From an uncultured Prevotellaceae bacterium (GTDB lineage Bacteria > Bacteroidota > Bacteroidia > Bacteroidales > Bacteroidaceae): 64,000 nucleotides of DNA. Below the pieces are notes generated by a model. It saw only the letters and a program-made list of their open reading frames with translations. It had not been told where the DNA came from and did no database searches. The stretch lies in assembly GCA_947169245.1 (NCBI GenBank), contig CAMVPA010000004.1, positions 1 through 64,000 on the forward strand. Reading direction: 5' to 3'. Position 1 is the stretch's first letter. Each line of letters opens with the position of its first letter. A program made the translations under genes and the position numbers. This document shows positions 6,990 through 15,589 of the stretch, piece after piece.

Positions 6990-9900
6990 ATGTTATCATT
7001 ATTACTTTCAACTATTCTGGTCATCAACGAACTGATGACATCCAACGCGGGGGCTGTTGCTAACGGAGAGCCCGTCTTAAGCCCTGCCTACAACTTCGAC
7101 AGCTGGATCGAAGTGTACAATCCTGGCGACCAAGCCGTGAACCTGGCAGGAATGTACTTGAGTAACGACGAACAGAACCTGAAGCTCTGGCAGATGCCCA
7201 GCAACATGGGTAGCGTGCCCGCCAAGGGATACAAGGTCATTTGGCTGGGTTCCAACGATATCAAACTTGGAAGCAAAGCGGACGCTATCGGTCTGAAACA
7301 GGCACCGTTCAAGCTCGACTGCGACGGTGGCACCATCTACCTGAGCGACAAAAACGGCAAGCTCGTATTCAGCCAGGCTTACCCTGCCGGCAAGAGTCGC
7401 ACATCATGGGCGCGCAAGACTGTAGACGGCGACGAGTGGGGATGGACTGCCGACGCCACACCCGGCGAGAGCAACGCTGGAGCCGTATTTGCAGAGGAGC
7501 GTCTCGATGCCCCCGTTGTCAGTCAGGGCAGCACAGTGTTCAACGGTACGCTCAACGTGAAGGTCGCCATTCCCGATGGTGCCACGCTGATGTATACTAC
7601 CGATGGCAGTCTGCCGCTACCGCCCGACCCCGAGGCTCCCGAGCTTCCCTGGATAGAGCAAGTGAACAACGGCAACTGCGAAGGCACTAATGCCAGCAAC
7701 CTCCTCAGCAAGAACGGCGAGAGCACCAGCATTGTGAAGAAAATTACCGCCGGCGCCGGCGTCAACGGCACACGCGGCATCAAGGTTCACGCCGTGGCCA
7801 ACGCCACCAAAGCGTCGCAAACACAGTTCTATGTCTATACCCCCAACTACACTTGGAAGACGGACGACCACTTCCGCTTCCGCATGAAGGTGCGCGCCGA
7901 CAAGGCCGCCCGAATCACCGCCATAGCCCAGAAGAAGTATGGCGAGGACATCGGCAACGGTGTCAGCATGCTGGCAGGCTCTTACGATGTCACCACCGAG
8001 TGGCAGGAGATTGTCTTCGAGGGCACCCTCTCTGCCGAACAAGCCGGCGAAGAGCAGAGCGGCGGTAGCTGGGGATGGGGCTGGGGATGGCCCACCACGA
8101 GCTACACTCTGAAGACCATTGCCTTCAACCTGAACGAAGATAAGAAGCTGGAGAACAACTACTACTTCGACGAGATTTCGTGGGAGTCGCTGCCCGACGG
8201 CTATGTCGAAGACCCCAACAAGGAGAGCAAGGACGGTGTCTTCACCATCGCCTCGACCACTAACCTGACGTTCCGTCTGTTCAAGGACGGCTTCCTGCCC
8301 AGCGTTCCCGTGACACGCTCGTACATCAAGACCTCGAGCAAGTACACGTTGCCCGTCATCTCGATTGTGGGCGACAAGAGATACTTCACTGACCCGAAAT
8401 ACGGCTTCGACTGCGACGGCGACGGCACCAACGGAAAGACCGGCAACGGCCAGAACTCCAAGAAGAACTACAACCAGGACTGGGACCGCCCCGTGAACTT
8501 CAGCTATCTGAGCCCTGAGGGCGAAATGCTGTTCAACCAGGATGTCAACATCAAGGTATCGGGCGGTTGGACCCGTGCCCAGAACTTCCGCTCGTTCAAG
8601 CTGAAGGCCAGTAAGATTTTCGACGGCCAGAACCGCTTCGACTACTCGTTCTTCCCGCAGAAGCCCTACATCCGCAGCAAGACGTTGCTGGTGCGCAACG
8701 GCGGTAACGACATGTACACCCATCAGGCACGCTTCATGGATCCCGCCTTGGAGACCATCATCCAGCGCTCGGGCATCGATGTCGACGTGCAGTCGTACGT
8801 ACCCGTTATAGAATATGTGAACGGCCAGCTGCGCGGCGTGCTGAACCTGCGCGAGCCCAACAACGACGACTTCGCCTATGCCAACTGGGCCTACGACGAC
8901 GAGGAGATCGATGCCTTCGAGAACCTTGAGATAAAGAATGGCGACGACGTCGTCATCAACCGCATCTTCGAGCTCGGCAAGCAAATCAATGAGGAGGGAG
9001 CCTACGAGGAGCTGAAGACACTGCTCGACATCGACGAGTTCACGCGCTACATGGCCATCACCATGTTCCTCGACAACGACGACTGGCCCAACAACAACAT
9101 GAAGGCCTACCGTAGCCGCAACGACGGCCGCTACCGCTTCGTCAGCTTCGACCTCGACTACGCCTTCGCCCTGCGAGGCTTCAACACCGACAAGTATAAC
9201 GGCGTCGACGACCCCTTCACCTATTTCCTCCGTTTCAAGGACGCCAGCACCGTCAGCGGTGAAGCCAACAAGAACCGCGAGGTGGTGCGCCTGCTGCTGA
9301 ACCTCATGGGTCACGACGAATTCCGCCGTAAGTTCATCGACACCTTCTGTCTGGTGGCAGGCAGCGTCTTCGAGCCTACCCGTGCCGGCAAGATTGTCGA
9401 CGAACTGCTGAACAACGTAAAACCCATGTGCGACCTCATGAAGCAGCAGGGCATCAACGACGGACATAATCCGCAGAATTCAGCACAGAAAATCAAGGAC
9501 AAGCTGAAGGACCGCGCTAAGAACATGACCGACTGCTTGCAGAAGAAGTTCTCCTATGCCAAGCTTACCGGTGTCACACGCCAGTCGGTCACGCTCAGCA
9601 CCAATGCCGACGGCGCCCGCCTGTTCGTCAATGGCCTCGAGGTGCCCTACGCCGACTTCAAGGGCTACCTCTTCGCTCCCGTCACTCTGCGTGCCGAGGC
9701 TCCTGCCGGCTACCGTTTCACGGGCTGGAAGAAGGGTAGCGACATCATCAGCACAGACACTGAGATGAGCCTGCCCAGCGGCACCGTCAGCCTGACGGCC
9801 ACATTCGTCAAGCTCAGCGACGGCGACCTCGCCGCCCAGGGCATCACCCCCGTACGCATCAACGAGGTGAGCGCCGACGACGGCATCTACGTCAACGACT

Positions 9901-10469
9901 ACTTCAAGCGCAAGGACTGGGTGGAGCTCTACAACACCACCAATAAAGATATCGACGTCGAGGGCATGTACCTGAGCGACAATCCCGACAAGCCGAAGAA
10001 GTACCAGATTACGGGAACTTCTGCATCAGCTACCGGCACTGCGGTCTCCACCACGATTCCCGCCCATGGCTACCTCGTCGTCTGGTGCGACAAGGAGAGC
10101 TCGCTCTCCCAGCTCCACGCCTCGTTCAAGTTGGCCAACGAAGGCGGCGAGATACTGTTGACGGCTGCCGACGAGTCGTGGACCGACCACTTCACCTATG
10201 CCGCCCACACGTCCGACCAGACCGTCGGCCGATATCCCGACGGCAGCAACCAAGTATACGTCATGAACGTGCCGACCATCGAGAAGGCCAATATCTTCTC
10301 GAGCTACGCCGTCAACGTTGAGCAGCCTCTCGTTACAGACATCAGCGACATGATGGCCAGTCGTCCTATCAGCGACGACCGCATCTACAACCTCAAGGGT
10401 CAGGCCGTGCAGGGCACCTTGGCACCCGGCGTCTATATCAGGAACGGACGTAAGGTCGTGATTAGGTAA
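6990..10469 (+). CDS. Secreted CotH kinase-like protein with two lamin-tail domains
   Basis: A 1159-aa extracellular protein. A lamin-tail domain opens it (VINELMTSN...DSWIEVYNPGDQAVNLAGMYLSND) and a carbohydrate-binding-like region with a TTDGSLP chitobiase-type motif follows. Residues about 510-850 form a CotH-type domain with MFLDNDDWPNNNMKAYRS and FDLDYAFALRG. An FTGWKKGSD repeat and a second lamin-tail domain (VRINEVSADDG...DWVELYNTTN) follow. The end, IYNLKGQAVQGTLAPGVYIRNGRKVVIR, is a type IX secretion-like sorting tail. The N-terminus is odd: MLSLLLSTILVINELM runs straight into the first domain, leaving almost no room for a signal peptide, and a stop lies 27 bases upstream, so the start may be altered. 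The substrate is unknown. Confidence 0.88.
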   Translation: MLSLLLSTILVINELMTSNAGAVANGEPVLSPAYNFDSWIEVYNPGDQAVNLAGMYLSNDEQNLKLWQMPSNMGSVPAKGYKVIWLGSNDIKLGSKADAIGLKQAPFKLDCDGGTIYLSDKNGKLVFSQAYPAGKSRTSWARKTVDGDEWGWTADATPGESNAGAVFAEERLDAPVVSQGSTVFNGTLNVKVAIPDGATLMYTTDGSLPLPPDPEAPELPWIEQVNNGNCEGTNASNLLSKNGESTSIVKKITAGAGVNGTRGIKVHAVANATKASQTQFYVYTPNYTWKTDDHFRFRMKVRADKAARITAIAQKKYGEDIGNGVSMLAGSYDVTTEWQEIVFEGTLSAEQAGEEQSGGSWGWGWGWPTTSYTLKTIAFNLNEDKKLENNYYFDEISWESLPDGYVEDPNKESKDGVFTIASTTNLTFRLFKDGFLPSVPVTRSYIKTSSKYTLPVISIVGDKRYFTDPKYGFDCDGDGTNGKTGNGQNSKKNYNQDWDRPVNFSYLSPEGEMLFNQDVNIKVSGGWTRAQNFRSFKLKASKIFDGQNRFDYSFFPQKPYIRSKTLLVRNGGNDMYTHQARFMDPALETIIQRSGIDVDVQSYVPVIEYVNGQLRGVLNLREPNNDDFAYANWAYDDEEIDAFENLEIKNGDDVVINRIFELGKQINEEGAYEELKTLLDIDEFTRYMAITMFLDNDDWPNNNMKAYRSRNDGRYRFVSFDLDYAFALRGFNTDKYNGVDDPFTYFLRFKDASTVSGEANKNREVVRLLLNLMGHDEFRRKFIDTFCLVAGSVFEPTRAGKIVDELLNNVKPMCDLMKQQGINDGHNPQNSAQKIKDKLKDRAKNMTDCLQKKFSYAKLTGVTRQSVTLSTNADGARLFVNGLEVPYADFKGYLFAPVTLRAEAPAGYRFTGWKKGSDIISTDTEMSLPSGTVSLTATFVKLSDGDLAAQGITPVRINEVSADDGIYVNDYFKRKDWVELYNTTNKDIDVEGMYLSDNPDKPKKYQITGTSASATGTAVSTTIPAHGYLVVWCDKESSLSQLHASFKLANEGGEILLTAADESWTDHFTYAAHTSDQTVGRYPDGSNQVYVMNVPTIEKANIFSSYAVNVEQPLVTDISDMMASRPISDDRIYNLKGQAVQGTLAPGVYIRNGRKVVIR

Positions 10470-10631
10470 CATCATCATTGTTTTTATTCTCTTTTTGTGG
10501 AGACTGCAACTTTTTGGCAGCCTCAGTACGTCTAATAGACAAAAGAACGAAAAAAATTGGCGTCAGGTGTAATAAAACAGCGAGGCCAGGCATCTAAAGA
10601 GTAAAAGCAACAGATTAAAAACCCCACAACA

Positions 10632-11180
10632 ATGAAAATGTTAGTATTTGCAATCCTGATGTGCGTAGCCGCCATGAGCGCCAAGGCACAAGTCCTCACC
10701 TCCGAGACTGTCAACAATGTCTACGAAGAAGTGTCAAACAAGTCAAACAGCGAGTTCGCCTTCAATGCCGTGAAGACTGGCAAGGACATCACCGCCATGT
10801 TTGTCTATAAGAAGGAGCTCGGCAGCAAGGGCATGCTGACCCTGAAGCCTCATCGGAAACATGAGTATGCTTACGCAGCCGACGGCATGCTGACCAGTCG
10901 CACCGATTATCGCTGGTCTGACAGCCAGAAAGACTGGATCTGCGCCGCACGCTACGACTATTCCCTTGCCAACGGCGAATACTGTACAGAGTACAGCCGT
11001 TACAACCAGGCAACCAACAGCTTCGAGAAGCCCGTGGAAAAGATGGTTTACTCGCTCATGCCCTATGACGGTGTCGACTTCATCAGCTACTACCTCCGCA
11101 ACAATCCGGCCTCCAACTACCAGCTGGTTAGCGAGACATTAGTAAAGAACGTTCAGTATGAGCTGATTGCCGAGAAATAA
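10632..11180 (+). CDS. Small secreted protein, DUF3836-like
   Basis: A 182-aa protein with a clear signal peptide (MKMLVFAILMCVAAMSAKAQ, cleavage after AKA). The mature part is rich in Trp, Tyr and charged residues, with RTDYRWSDSQKDWICAARYDYS and EYSRYNQATNSFEKPVEKMVYSL. This recalls the Bacteroides DUF3836 family of periplasmic or secreted proteins of unknown function. The family call rests on recall. The 161-base gap upstream has no obvious gene and leaves it as its own unit, closed by a strong terminator. Confidence 0.7.
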   Translation: MKMLVFAILMCVAAMSAKAQVLTSETVNNVYEEVSNKSNSEFAFNAVKTGKDITAMFVYKKELGSKGMLTLKPHRKHEYAYAADGMLTSRTDYRWSDSQKDWICAARYDYSLANGEYCTEYSRYNQATNSFEKPVEKMVYSLMPYDGVDFISYYLRNNPASNYQLVSETLVKNVQYELIAEK

Positions 11181-11216
11181 CAGTTTCTTCCGAATTCTAC
11201 ATCTTAAAAAGTTAAA

Positions 11217-11250
11217 TGGCGACTCCTTCACAGGAATCGCCACTTTTTTT
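11217..11250 (+). terminator. Rho-independent terminator
   Basis: TGGCGACTCCT TCAC AGGAATCGCCA forms an 11-position stem with one mismatch and is followed by eight T residues, just after the DUF3836-like gene. Confidence 0.85.
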
Positions 11251-11309
11251 CATTACTTCACGTTTTATTGTTTTTGTTTTCATCACATGAACTTCAGAAA
11301 GTTGAATTA

Positions 11310-11347
11310 TATGAAAATTCGTGGCTCATTCGTGATAATTCGTGTTC
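11310..11347. repeat. ATTCGTG repeat
   Basis: AAAATTCGTGGCTCATTCGTGATAATTCGTGTTC holds three ATTCGTG units between the terminator and the alcohol dehydrogenase stop. It looks like another short repeat of this genome; I see no second copy in the window. Confidence 0.4.
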
Positions 11348-11355
11348 AAAATAAA

Positions 11356-12519
11356 TTATAGACTTGCAATCAGAATCTCCTTAATGTCCTGCTCTGTCAG
11401 GGGAGCGTATGCATTCTCCAAGCCTTCGTTGACGGCGATGTGGTGCGCCATCTCATTGAGGCGGCTGTCGTCGATACCGACCTCACGCAGATGCATGGGG
11501 ATGTTGATGCTCTCGAAGAACTTGTAGGTGGCGTCGATGGCCTTCTCGGCAATCTCCTGCTTGGGCAGCGAAGCGTCAATGCCGAAGACGTTGATGCCGT
11601 ACTTCACGAAGCGGTCGATGGTGCGGTCGCTCAGGATATGTTTCATCCAACGGGGCGTGATGATGGCCAGACCCTCGCCGTGGGTGATGTCATAGTAGGC
11701 AGAGAGGGCGTGCTCGATGCCGTGACAGGGCCAGCCTGACTGGCTGTTGCCGAGGGCCAGAATGCCGTTGCAACCGTAGGTGCAGGCAAGCATCATCTCG
11801 GCACGGGCGGTATAGTCCTCGGGGTTCTCCAGACACTTGCGGCCATTCTCCATCAGGCTGCGCAGCATCGACTCGCAGAAGCCGTCGTTGAGCAGCGTCG
11901 AGTCAGCCACGAAGTACTGTTCCATCGTGTGGTTCATCGCATCGGCAATGCCTGCGGCGGTCTGCTTCTTCGACACGGTGAAAGTATATACGGGGTCGAG
12001 AATCGAAACGGCAGGGAACAGATGCGGGTCGAGATAACCGATCTTGTCGTTGGTCTCGGTGCGCGATATAACGCCTCCGCAGTCGTACTCCGAGCCTGTA
12101 GCGGCAAGGGTGATGATATCGACGATGGGCAGGGCGGCCTGCGCCTTCACCTTATAAGAAATCAAATCCCAGGGGTCGCCGTCGTACTTGGCTCCTGCAG
12201 CAATGGCCTTCGAGCAGTCGAGCACGGAGCCGCCACCCACAGCCAGGATAACGTCAATGTTGTGCTCCTTGCAGAGGCATACACCATCGAGTACCGAGGG
12301 GTCATATTTTGGGTTAGGCTGAATGCCGGAGAGTTCCACAATCTCGTAGCCCTTCAGCAGTTCCTTCACGCGGTCGTAGAGACCAATCTTTTTAATACTT
12401 CCGCCACCATAAGTGAGGAGGATTCTCTTTCCAAACTGCGCCATGACGCTGGGCAGCTTCACAATCGACTCCTTGCCAAAAATGAGGCGAGTCGGGGTCA
12501 TGTAATCAAAGTTCTGCAT
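11356..12519 (-). CDS. Iron-containing alcohol dehydrogenase (YqhD/butanol dehydrogenase-like)
   Basis: A 387-aa cytoplasmic group III dehydrogenase that would reduce aldehydes to alcohols with NAD(P)H. The nucleotide-binding loop is VGGGSVLDCSKAIA near residue 95, followed by the TLAATGSEYD segment near 150. Metal ligands are visible as D and H in ADAMNHTMEQYF and two histidines in GIEHALSAYYDITHGEGLA. The order of motifs and NPKYDPS match the YqhD/BdhA branch, which is usually NADPH-linked. It is transcribed toward the terminator at 11217-11250 and is followed upstream on the same strand by a flavodoxin, so a redox pairing is possible but not shown. Confidence 0.9.
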   Translation of the reverse strand: MQNFDYMTPTRLIFGKESIVKLPSVMAQFGKRILLTYGGGSIKKIGLYDRVKELLKGYEIVELSGIQPNPKYDPSVLDGVCLCKEHNIDVILAVGGGSVLDCSKAIAAGAKYDGDPWDLISYKVKAQAALPIVDIITLAATGSEYDCGGVISRTETNDKIGYLDPHLFPAVSILDPVYTFTVSKKQTAAGIADAMNHTMEQYFVADSTLLNDGFCESMLRSLMENGRKCLENPEDYTARAEMMLACTYGCNGILALGNSQSGWPCHGIEHALSAYYDITHGEGLAIITPRWMKHILSDRTIDRFVKYGINVFGIDASLPKQEIAEKAIDATYKFFESINIPMHLREVGIDDSRLNEMAHHIAVNEGLENAYAPLTEQDIKEILIASL

Positions 12520-12565
12520 AAAACAATGTACTATTTGACGATTTACAATTTATTATGCGACTGGA

Positions 12566-13201
12566 CTATTTACTCCCCTCGCCCCTTGGTGAGGGGCTGG
12601 GGGTGAGGCTCCTAAGCCATTTTTCAACCTTTGCCTTACCACTGCGCACCTCGTGACCGTAGATGCTGAAACCCTTAGTGACATTAGCACCTGCGAAGGC
12701 GGCTTTCACGTCCTCCACACAATTGGCCAGACCAGAGCCTTCATGTGTTGTAAAGGGAATAACGGTCTTGCCCTTCAAGTCGCCTCCATGTTTCTTGAAG
12801 AAGGTGAACATCACCTGCGGATAGGTGCCCCACCACACGGGTCCACCGATGAAAATGGTGTCGTACTGGCTCATATCCACGTCACCCTCATACTCAGGTA
12901 GTTCGCCGTTCTTAGCCTCTTCCTTTGCCAGATTAATCAGCGGCGTATAGGCCATGCCGTCGTACTTGTGCGTGACGATTTCAAATTGCTCTGCACCTGT
13001 CAACTCTGTGATGTAGTCGGCCACAATCTTTGTGTTACCCACCTCAATGTTCCCTACTGTGTAGTTGTCTCCCGCATGAGAGAAGAACACTACCAAACTT
13101 TTTCCATTCTCTGCCATAACTTTCTCTTGCTTAGCGCCGCCGTTGCATGCCGTTGATGCAAGCAGTACTACTGCGGCTGTGATGATACTTTTGATATTCA
13201 T
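12566..13201 (-). CDS. Flavodoxin-like lipoprotein
   Basis: I start at MNIKSIITAAVVLLASTACNGG (13201), a lipoprotein signal with lipobox ASTAC, rather than the track's start at 13303, which reads through a noncoding repeat. The mature part is a flavodoxin fold: SLVVFFSHAGDNYTVG binds the phosphate, DTIFIGGPVWWGTYPQVMFTFF is the second flavin loop, and VIPFTTHEGSG follows. Such exported flavodoxins occur in Bacteroidetes next to oxidoreductases; the partner is unknown. The last residues, SLTPSPSPRGEGSK, come from repeat C1, so the native C-terminus probably ended near VEKWLRSL. Confidence 0.87.
   Translation of the reverse strand: MNIKSIITAAVVLLASTACNGGAKQEKVMAENGKSLVVFFSHAGDNYTVGNIEVGNTKIVADYITELTGAEQFEIVTHKYDGMAYTPLINLAKEEAKNGELPEYEGDVDMSQYDTIFIGGPVWWGTYPQVMFTFFKKHGGDLKGKTVIPFTTHEGSGLANCVEDVKAAFAGANVTKGFSIYGHEVRSGKAKVEKWLRSLTPSPSPRGEGSK
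12572..12611 (-). repeat. Short palindromic repeat, family C (copy C1)
   Basis: CTCCCCTCGCCCCTTGGTGAGGGGCTGGGGGTGAGGCTCC forms a hairpin and, read on the minus strand, encodes SLTPSPSPRGEGS. Related copies lie at 23363-23398, 24201-24236 and 24412-24442. Confidence 0.75.
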
Positions 13202-13204
13202 TTT

Positions 13205-13312
13205 AGTTTGTTTAGGTGCAATGATGCGATTAAGCGAGTGCAGAGCCAAGCTAGCTTGAGCTATGCCGAGCGTGAGCATCTTCGCGGCGTGATTCAGAAT
13301 CACGCCGCGAAG
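13205..13312. repeat. Leader repeat with a perfect 15-bp palindrome
   Basis: Between the flavodoxin start and 13312 the sequence is CAAGCTAGCTTG (self-complementary), a GCCGAGCGTGAGCATC stretch and then CTTCGCGGCGTGATT CAG AATCACGCCGCGAAG, a perfect 15-bp inverted repeat (13280-13312). It has no poly-T tail. The stretch also gives a misleading ORF extension (AKMLTLGIAQASLALHSLN). A TAACTTCG box on the minus strand just beyond it may be a degenerate promoter. The rest, 13313-13503, shows no gene. Confidence 0.5.
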
Positions 13313-13503
13313 TTACGATGATTTTTTAATACTACGGTTTCACAAAAAGCGTCACAATTTTCACTTTTTGCAGAAAAAGTGATTTAGCGAGTGCTATGAT
13401 GCTTGTCTCAATGGCCAAGCATTAGCATTTTCGGCATTTCTGTCAATAAAAACAGGGGAGCAGCATCCACTGACGCTACTCCCTTGTTATTCTGCACTCA
13501 TTA

Positions 13504-13815
13504 TTATCGTTTGTCGGGGATGCCATAGTCTGGCCAGCGCTCCTGCGGATAGTAGCCTTTCAGGGTTTTCTTCGACTCGGCGTATGAGGCTTTGACGAGG
13601 GTCATCAGGTCGTTCATCTTCTTTACCTTGGGAGTTAGCTCCTCGCGCAGACGGTCCACTTCGGCATTGGCTTCTGAGAGCAGTGCCACGGTCTTTTCCA
13701 TCTGGTCGATTTCGTTGTTGGAGACACCACGCTCGCCCATCTCTCTCACGTGTCGGCGCAGCCCCTCGATGAGGTTGCGACTCTTCTCAATCTGAATTTC
13801 TGTTGTCTTTGACAT
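13504..13815 (-). CDS. Small coiled-coil protein, unknown
   Basis: A 103-aa charged protein, MSKTTEIQIEKSRNLIEGLRRHVREMGERGVSNNEIDQMEK..., mostly predicted helix with heptad-like spacing through residue 85, then a conserved-looking tail, GYYPQERWPDYGIPDKR. There is no signal peptide or membrane segment. I recall similar hypothetical proteins in Bacteroides and Prevotella but no function. A TAATTTTG -7 box lies at 13869-13876 on its strand, about 55 bases upstream, supporting its own promoter. Confidence 0.75.
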   Translation of the reverse strand: MSKTTEIQIEKSRNLIEGLRRHVREMGERGVSNNEIDQMEKTVALLSEANAEVDRLREELTPKVKKMNDLMTLVKASYAESKKTLKGYYPQERWPDYGIPDKR

Positions 13816-13966
13816 AATGCTTGAAAATTAAGTTATTATTGATACTTCTGTATCCCTTTTTTCTCTTGCAAAATTAACAAAAAAAGTCGATTTTACGAAC
13901 GCTACGGAGCGTCACTTTTGGGATTTTTTAAGATGCAGAAATGGCTTTTTTTAAAAGATTTTTGCT

Positions 13967-14068
13967 TACCTTTGCGGCCGATTTTGAACAATTACTCTAT
14001 AGCTTGGTAGAGCTGACGCTCGGCAACGCCGCTTGCTACTGAAAGGGCGCAAGAACTCCACAGATTTT
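13967..14068 (+). promoter_or_regulatory. Promoter and structured leader of the MFS gene
   Basis: TACCTTTG at 13967-13974 is a -7 box. The transcript would have a leader of about 85 bases that can fold into consecutive hairpins: GAGC-TGAC-GCTC, CGGC-AAC-GCCG and CTTGC...GCAAG, ending GGGCGCAAGAACTCC before the ATG. I could not match it to a riboswitch class with confidence. Confidence 0.45.
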
Positions 14069-15244
14069 ATGGAACAGATTAACGTCTCTAAGAAGGTGAC
14101 GGCTACCATCCTGTCGATGTCGCTGCTCACCGTGATGGCCGGAGCCGCCATCGCCCCCGCGCTGGGCATCATCAAGGCTCATTTCAGCGAGGCCAACGGT
14201 CTGCTGGTGCAACTTATAGTCAGTATGCCCGCGCTGCTGATTATCGTGACAAACCTCTTTTTCCTCGCCATTAGCCGACGGCTGCGAACGCGTGCCATCG
14301 TCACCACGGGGCTGCTGCTCTATGTGGCGGCTGGGGCTGGGTGCTTCTTCGTCGATGACATCCACGTGCTCCTCGTGATGCGGGCGCTGCTGGGCATCAG
14401 CGTCGGACTCATCATGCCACTCTCCACGGGGCTGCTGGCCTACTATTTCCCGCCCGAGAAACAGGCGAGGCTGATGGGACTCTCGGCGGCGATGAACCAG
14501 ATGGGCGGCGTGGTGGCAACACTCCTGGCGGGGCTGCTGGCAACCATCGAGTGGAACTATGCCTTCCTCGTCTATCTCATGGGGCTGATTGCCGTGGTGA
14601 TGGTGTGGCTGTGGCTTCCCGACGAGCAACTCGGCTCAGCCAACAAACGCGGCATTCCGTTCCAGCCCCGACAGTTGCTGAAGTTCCATCCATCGGTCGT
14701 GGGTATGCTCCTGCTGATGATGATATTCTTCATCTTCCCCACCAACTTCGCCATCATCTCCCGCCAGCAGACGACACTCTCTACCGAGGCCGTCACGATG
14801 ATAATGGTAGGACTCGACGTCGTGGCGTTCTTCGTCGGGCTGGTATTCGGTTCGCTGATGCACACGTTCCGCCAGCCCATCAAGTATTTTGCCCCGCTCT
14901 TCTTCCTGCTTGGCTATGCCGCCTATCTCGTTCCCTCCGTCGTGATGATTCTCGTCGGCTCCGTCTTCATCGGCATTGCCAACGGCGTGGGCGTACCCTA
15001 TCTGAACACCATCGCCAGCATCAAGGGAGGCCGCAACTCCGCCACCACCGTCATGCCCCTGCTCTCCGCAGCCCTCTATCTGGGCCAGTTCCTTTCGCCC
15101 CTTATCGTCATGCCGCTGTCTCGTCTTTTGTTCGGCACCGACCTGACCGCTCCTTACAAAGTCGGCATCCTGCTCTGCCTCGTCTTCCTCGTACAAGTAT
15201 GGTCAACCCGCCACTTCCAGAGCCTGCCACCCCAAGATGTTTAG
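14069..15244 (+). CDS. MFS transporter
   Basis: A 391-aa integral membrane protein with about 12 hydrophobic segments. The MFS family loop motif is partly visible (ISRRLRTR between helices 2 and 3), and RALLGISVGLIMPLSTGLLAYYFPPEKQARLMG fits helices 4-5 of drug/sugar efflux members. The ATG at 14069 (MEQINVSKKVTATIL) is preferred to the TTG at 14033, which lies in the leader structure. The substrate cannot be read from sequence. The gene stands alone, with a promoter upstream and a large hairpin downstream. Confidence 0.87.
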   Translation: MEQINVSKKVTATILSMSLLTVMAGAAIAPALGIIKAHFSEANGLLVQLIVSMPALLIIVTNLFFLAISRRLRTRAIVTTGLLLYVAAGAGCFFVDDIHVLLVMRALLGISVGLIMPLSTGLLAYYFPPEKQARLMGLSAAMNQMGGVVATLLAGLLATIEWNYAFLVYLMGLIAVVMVWLWLPDEQLGSANKRGIPFQPRQLLKFHPSVVGMLLLMMIFFIFPTNFAIISRQQTTLSTEAVTMIMVGLDVVAFFVGLVFGSLMHTFRQPIKYFAPLFFLLGYAAYLVPSVVMILVGSVFIGIANGVGVPYLNTIASIKGGRNSATTVMPLLSAALYLGQFLSPLIVMPLSRLLFGTDLTAPYKVGILLCLVFLVQVWSTRHFQSLPPQDV

Positions 15245-15268
15245 GTTGCGGCTGACATTAACATCATT

Positions 15269-15312
15269 GCGGGGAGCCGCGCCGACATTCCGTCGGCCAC
15301 GGCTCCCCGCCC
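15269..15312 (+). terminator. Large hairpin after the MFS gene
   Basis: GCGGGGAGCCGCGCCGAC ATTCC GTCGGCCACGGCTCCCCGC folds into a stem of about 17 bp with small bulges, 25 bases after the stop. It lacks a long T run, so it may act as a transcript-end stabiliser or a weak terminator. Confidence 0.65.
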
Positions 15313-15418
15313 TTCATTTCTCCACATTATTCTATCATACAGGCCGTCCGTCGTGGCGGTCTTTTTTGGCAATTATATCTTTTGGGGTCACTTTGTGTTT
15401 TTTGTGAGAAATCTTTTG

Positions 15419-15502
15419 TAACTTTGCACCGTAAAACAATGCGTAGGTAGGCTGCACCTCAACATAGAACAAGCTCTATGTATTCGGTTTGTACTACCTT
15501 TG
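15419..15502 (+). promoter_or_regulatory. Two candidate -7 boxes upstream of rhuM
   Basis: TAACTTTG (15419-15426) and TACCTTTG (15495-15502) both match the Bacteroidetes -7 box. Neither has a perfect TTTG at 20 bases; the first has TTTG 23 bases upstream. The rest of the gap 15313-15589 shows no gene. Confidence 0.5.
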
Positions 15503-15589
15503 CAGCCAGTAAACAAACATGAATCACGGTTCTGATGATCTACTTTTTAAACATAGAAGAATAAGGAACAAAAACGTCATAGAAGAGAT

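Noticed and set aside
7617-9467. 616-aa minus-strand ORF
   Set aside because: It is the antisense shadow of the CotH/lamin-tail gene; the Val/Leu/His-rich product is typical of the reverse frame of high-GC coding DNA.
13202-13303. N-terminal extension of the flavodoxin (AKMLTLGIAQASLALHSLN)
   Set aside because: It reads through a palindromic leader repeat; the internal Met has a proper lipoprotein signal.
13980-14068. SAM riboswitch
   Set aside because: CTCGGCAAC and GGGCGCAAGAACTCC resemble the core, but the other conserved SAM-I segments are absent and the downstream gene is an MFS exporter.
15350-15370. Second terminator before rhuM (GGCCGTCC...GGCGGTCTTTTTT)
   Set aside because: The arms pair poorly; only the T run is convincing.
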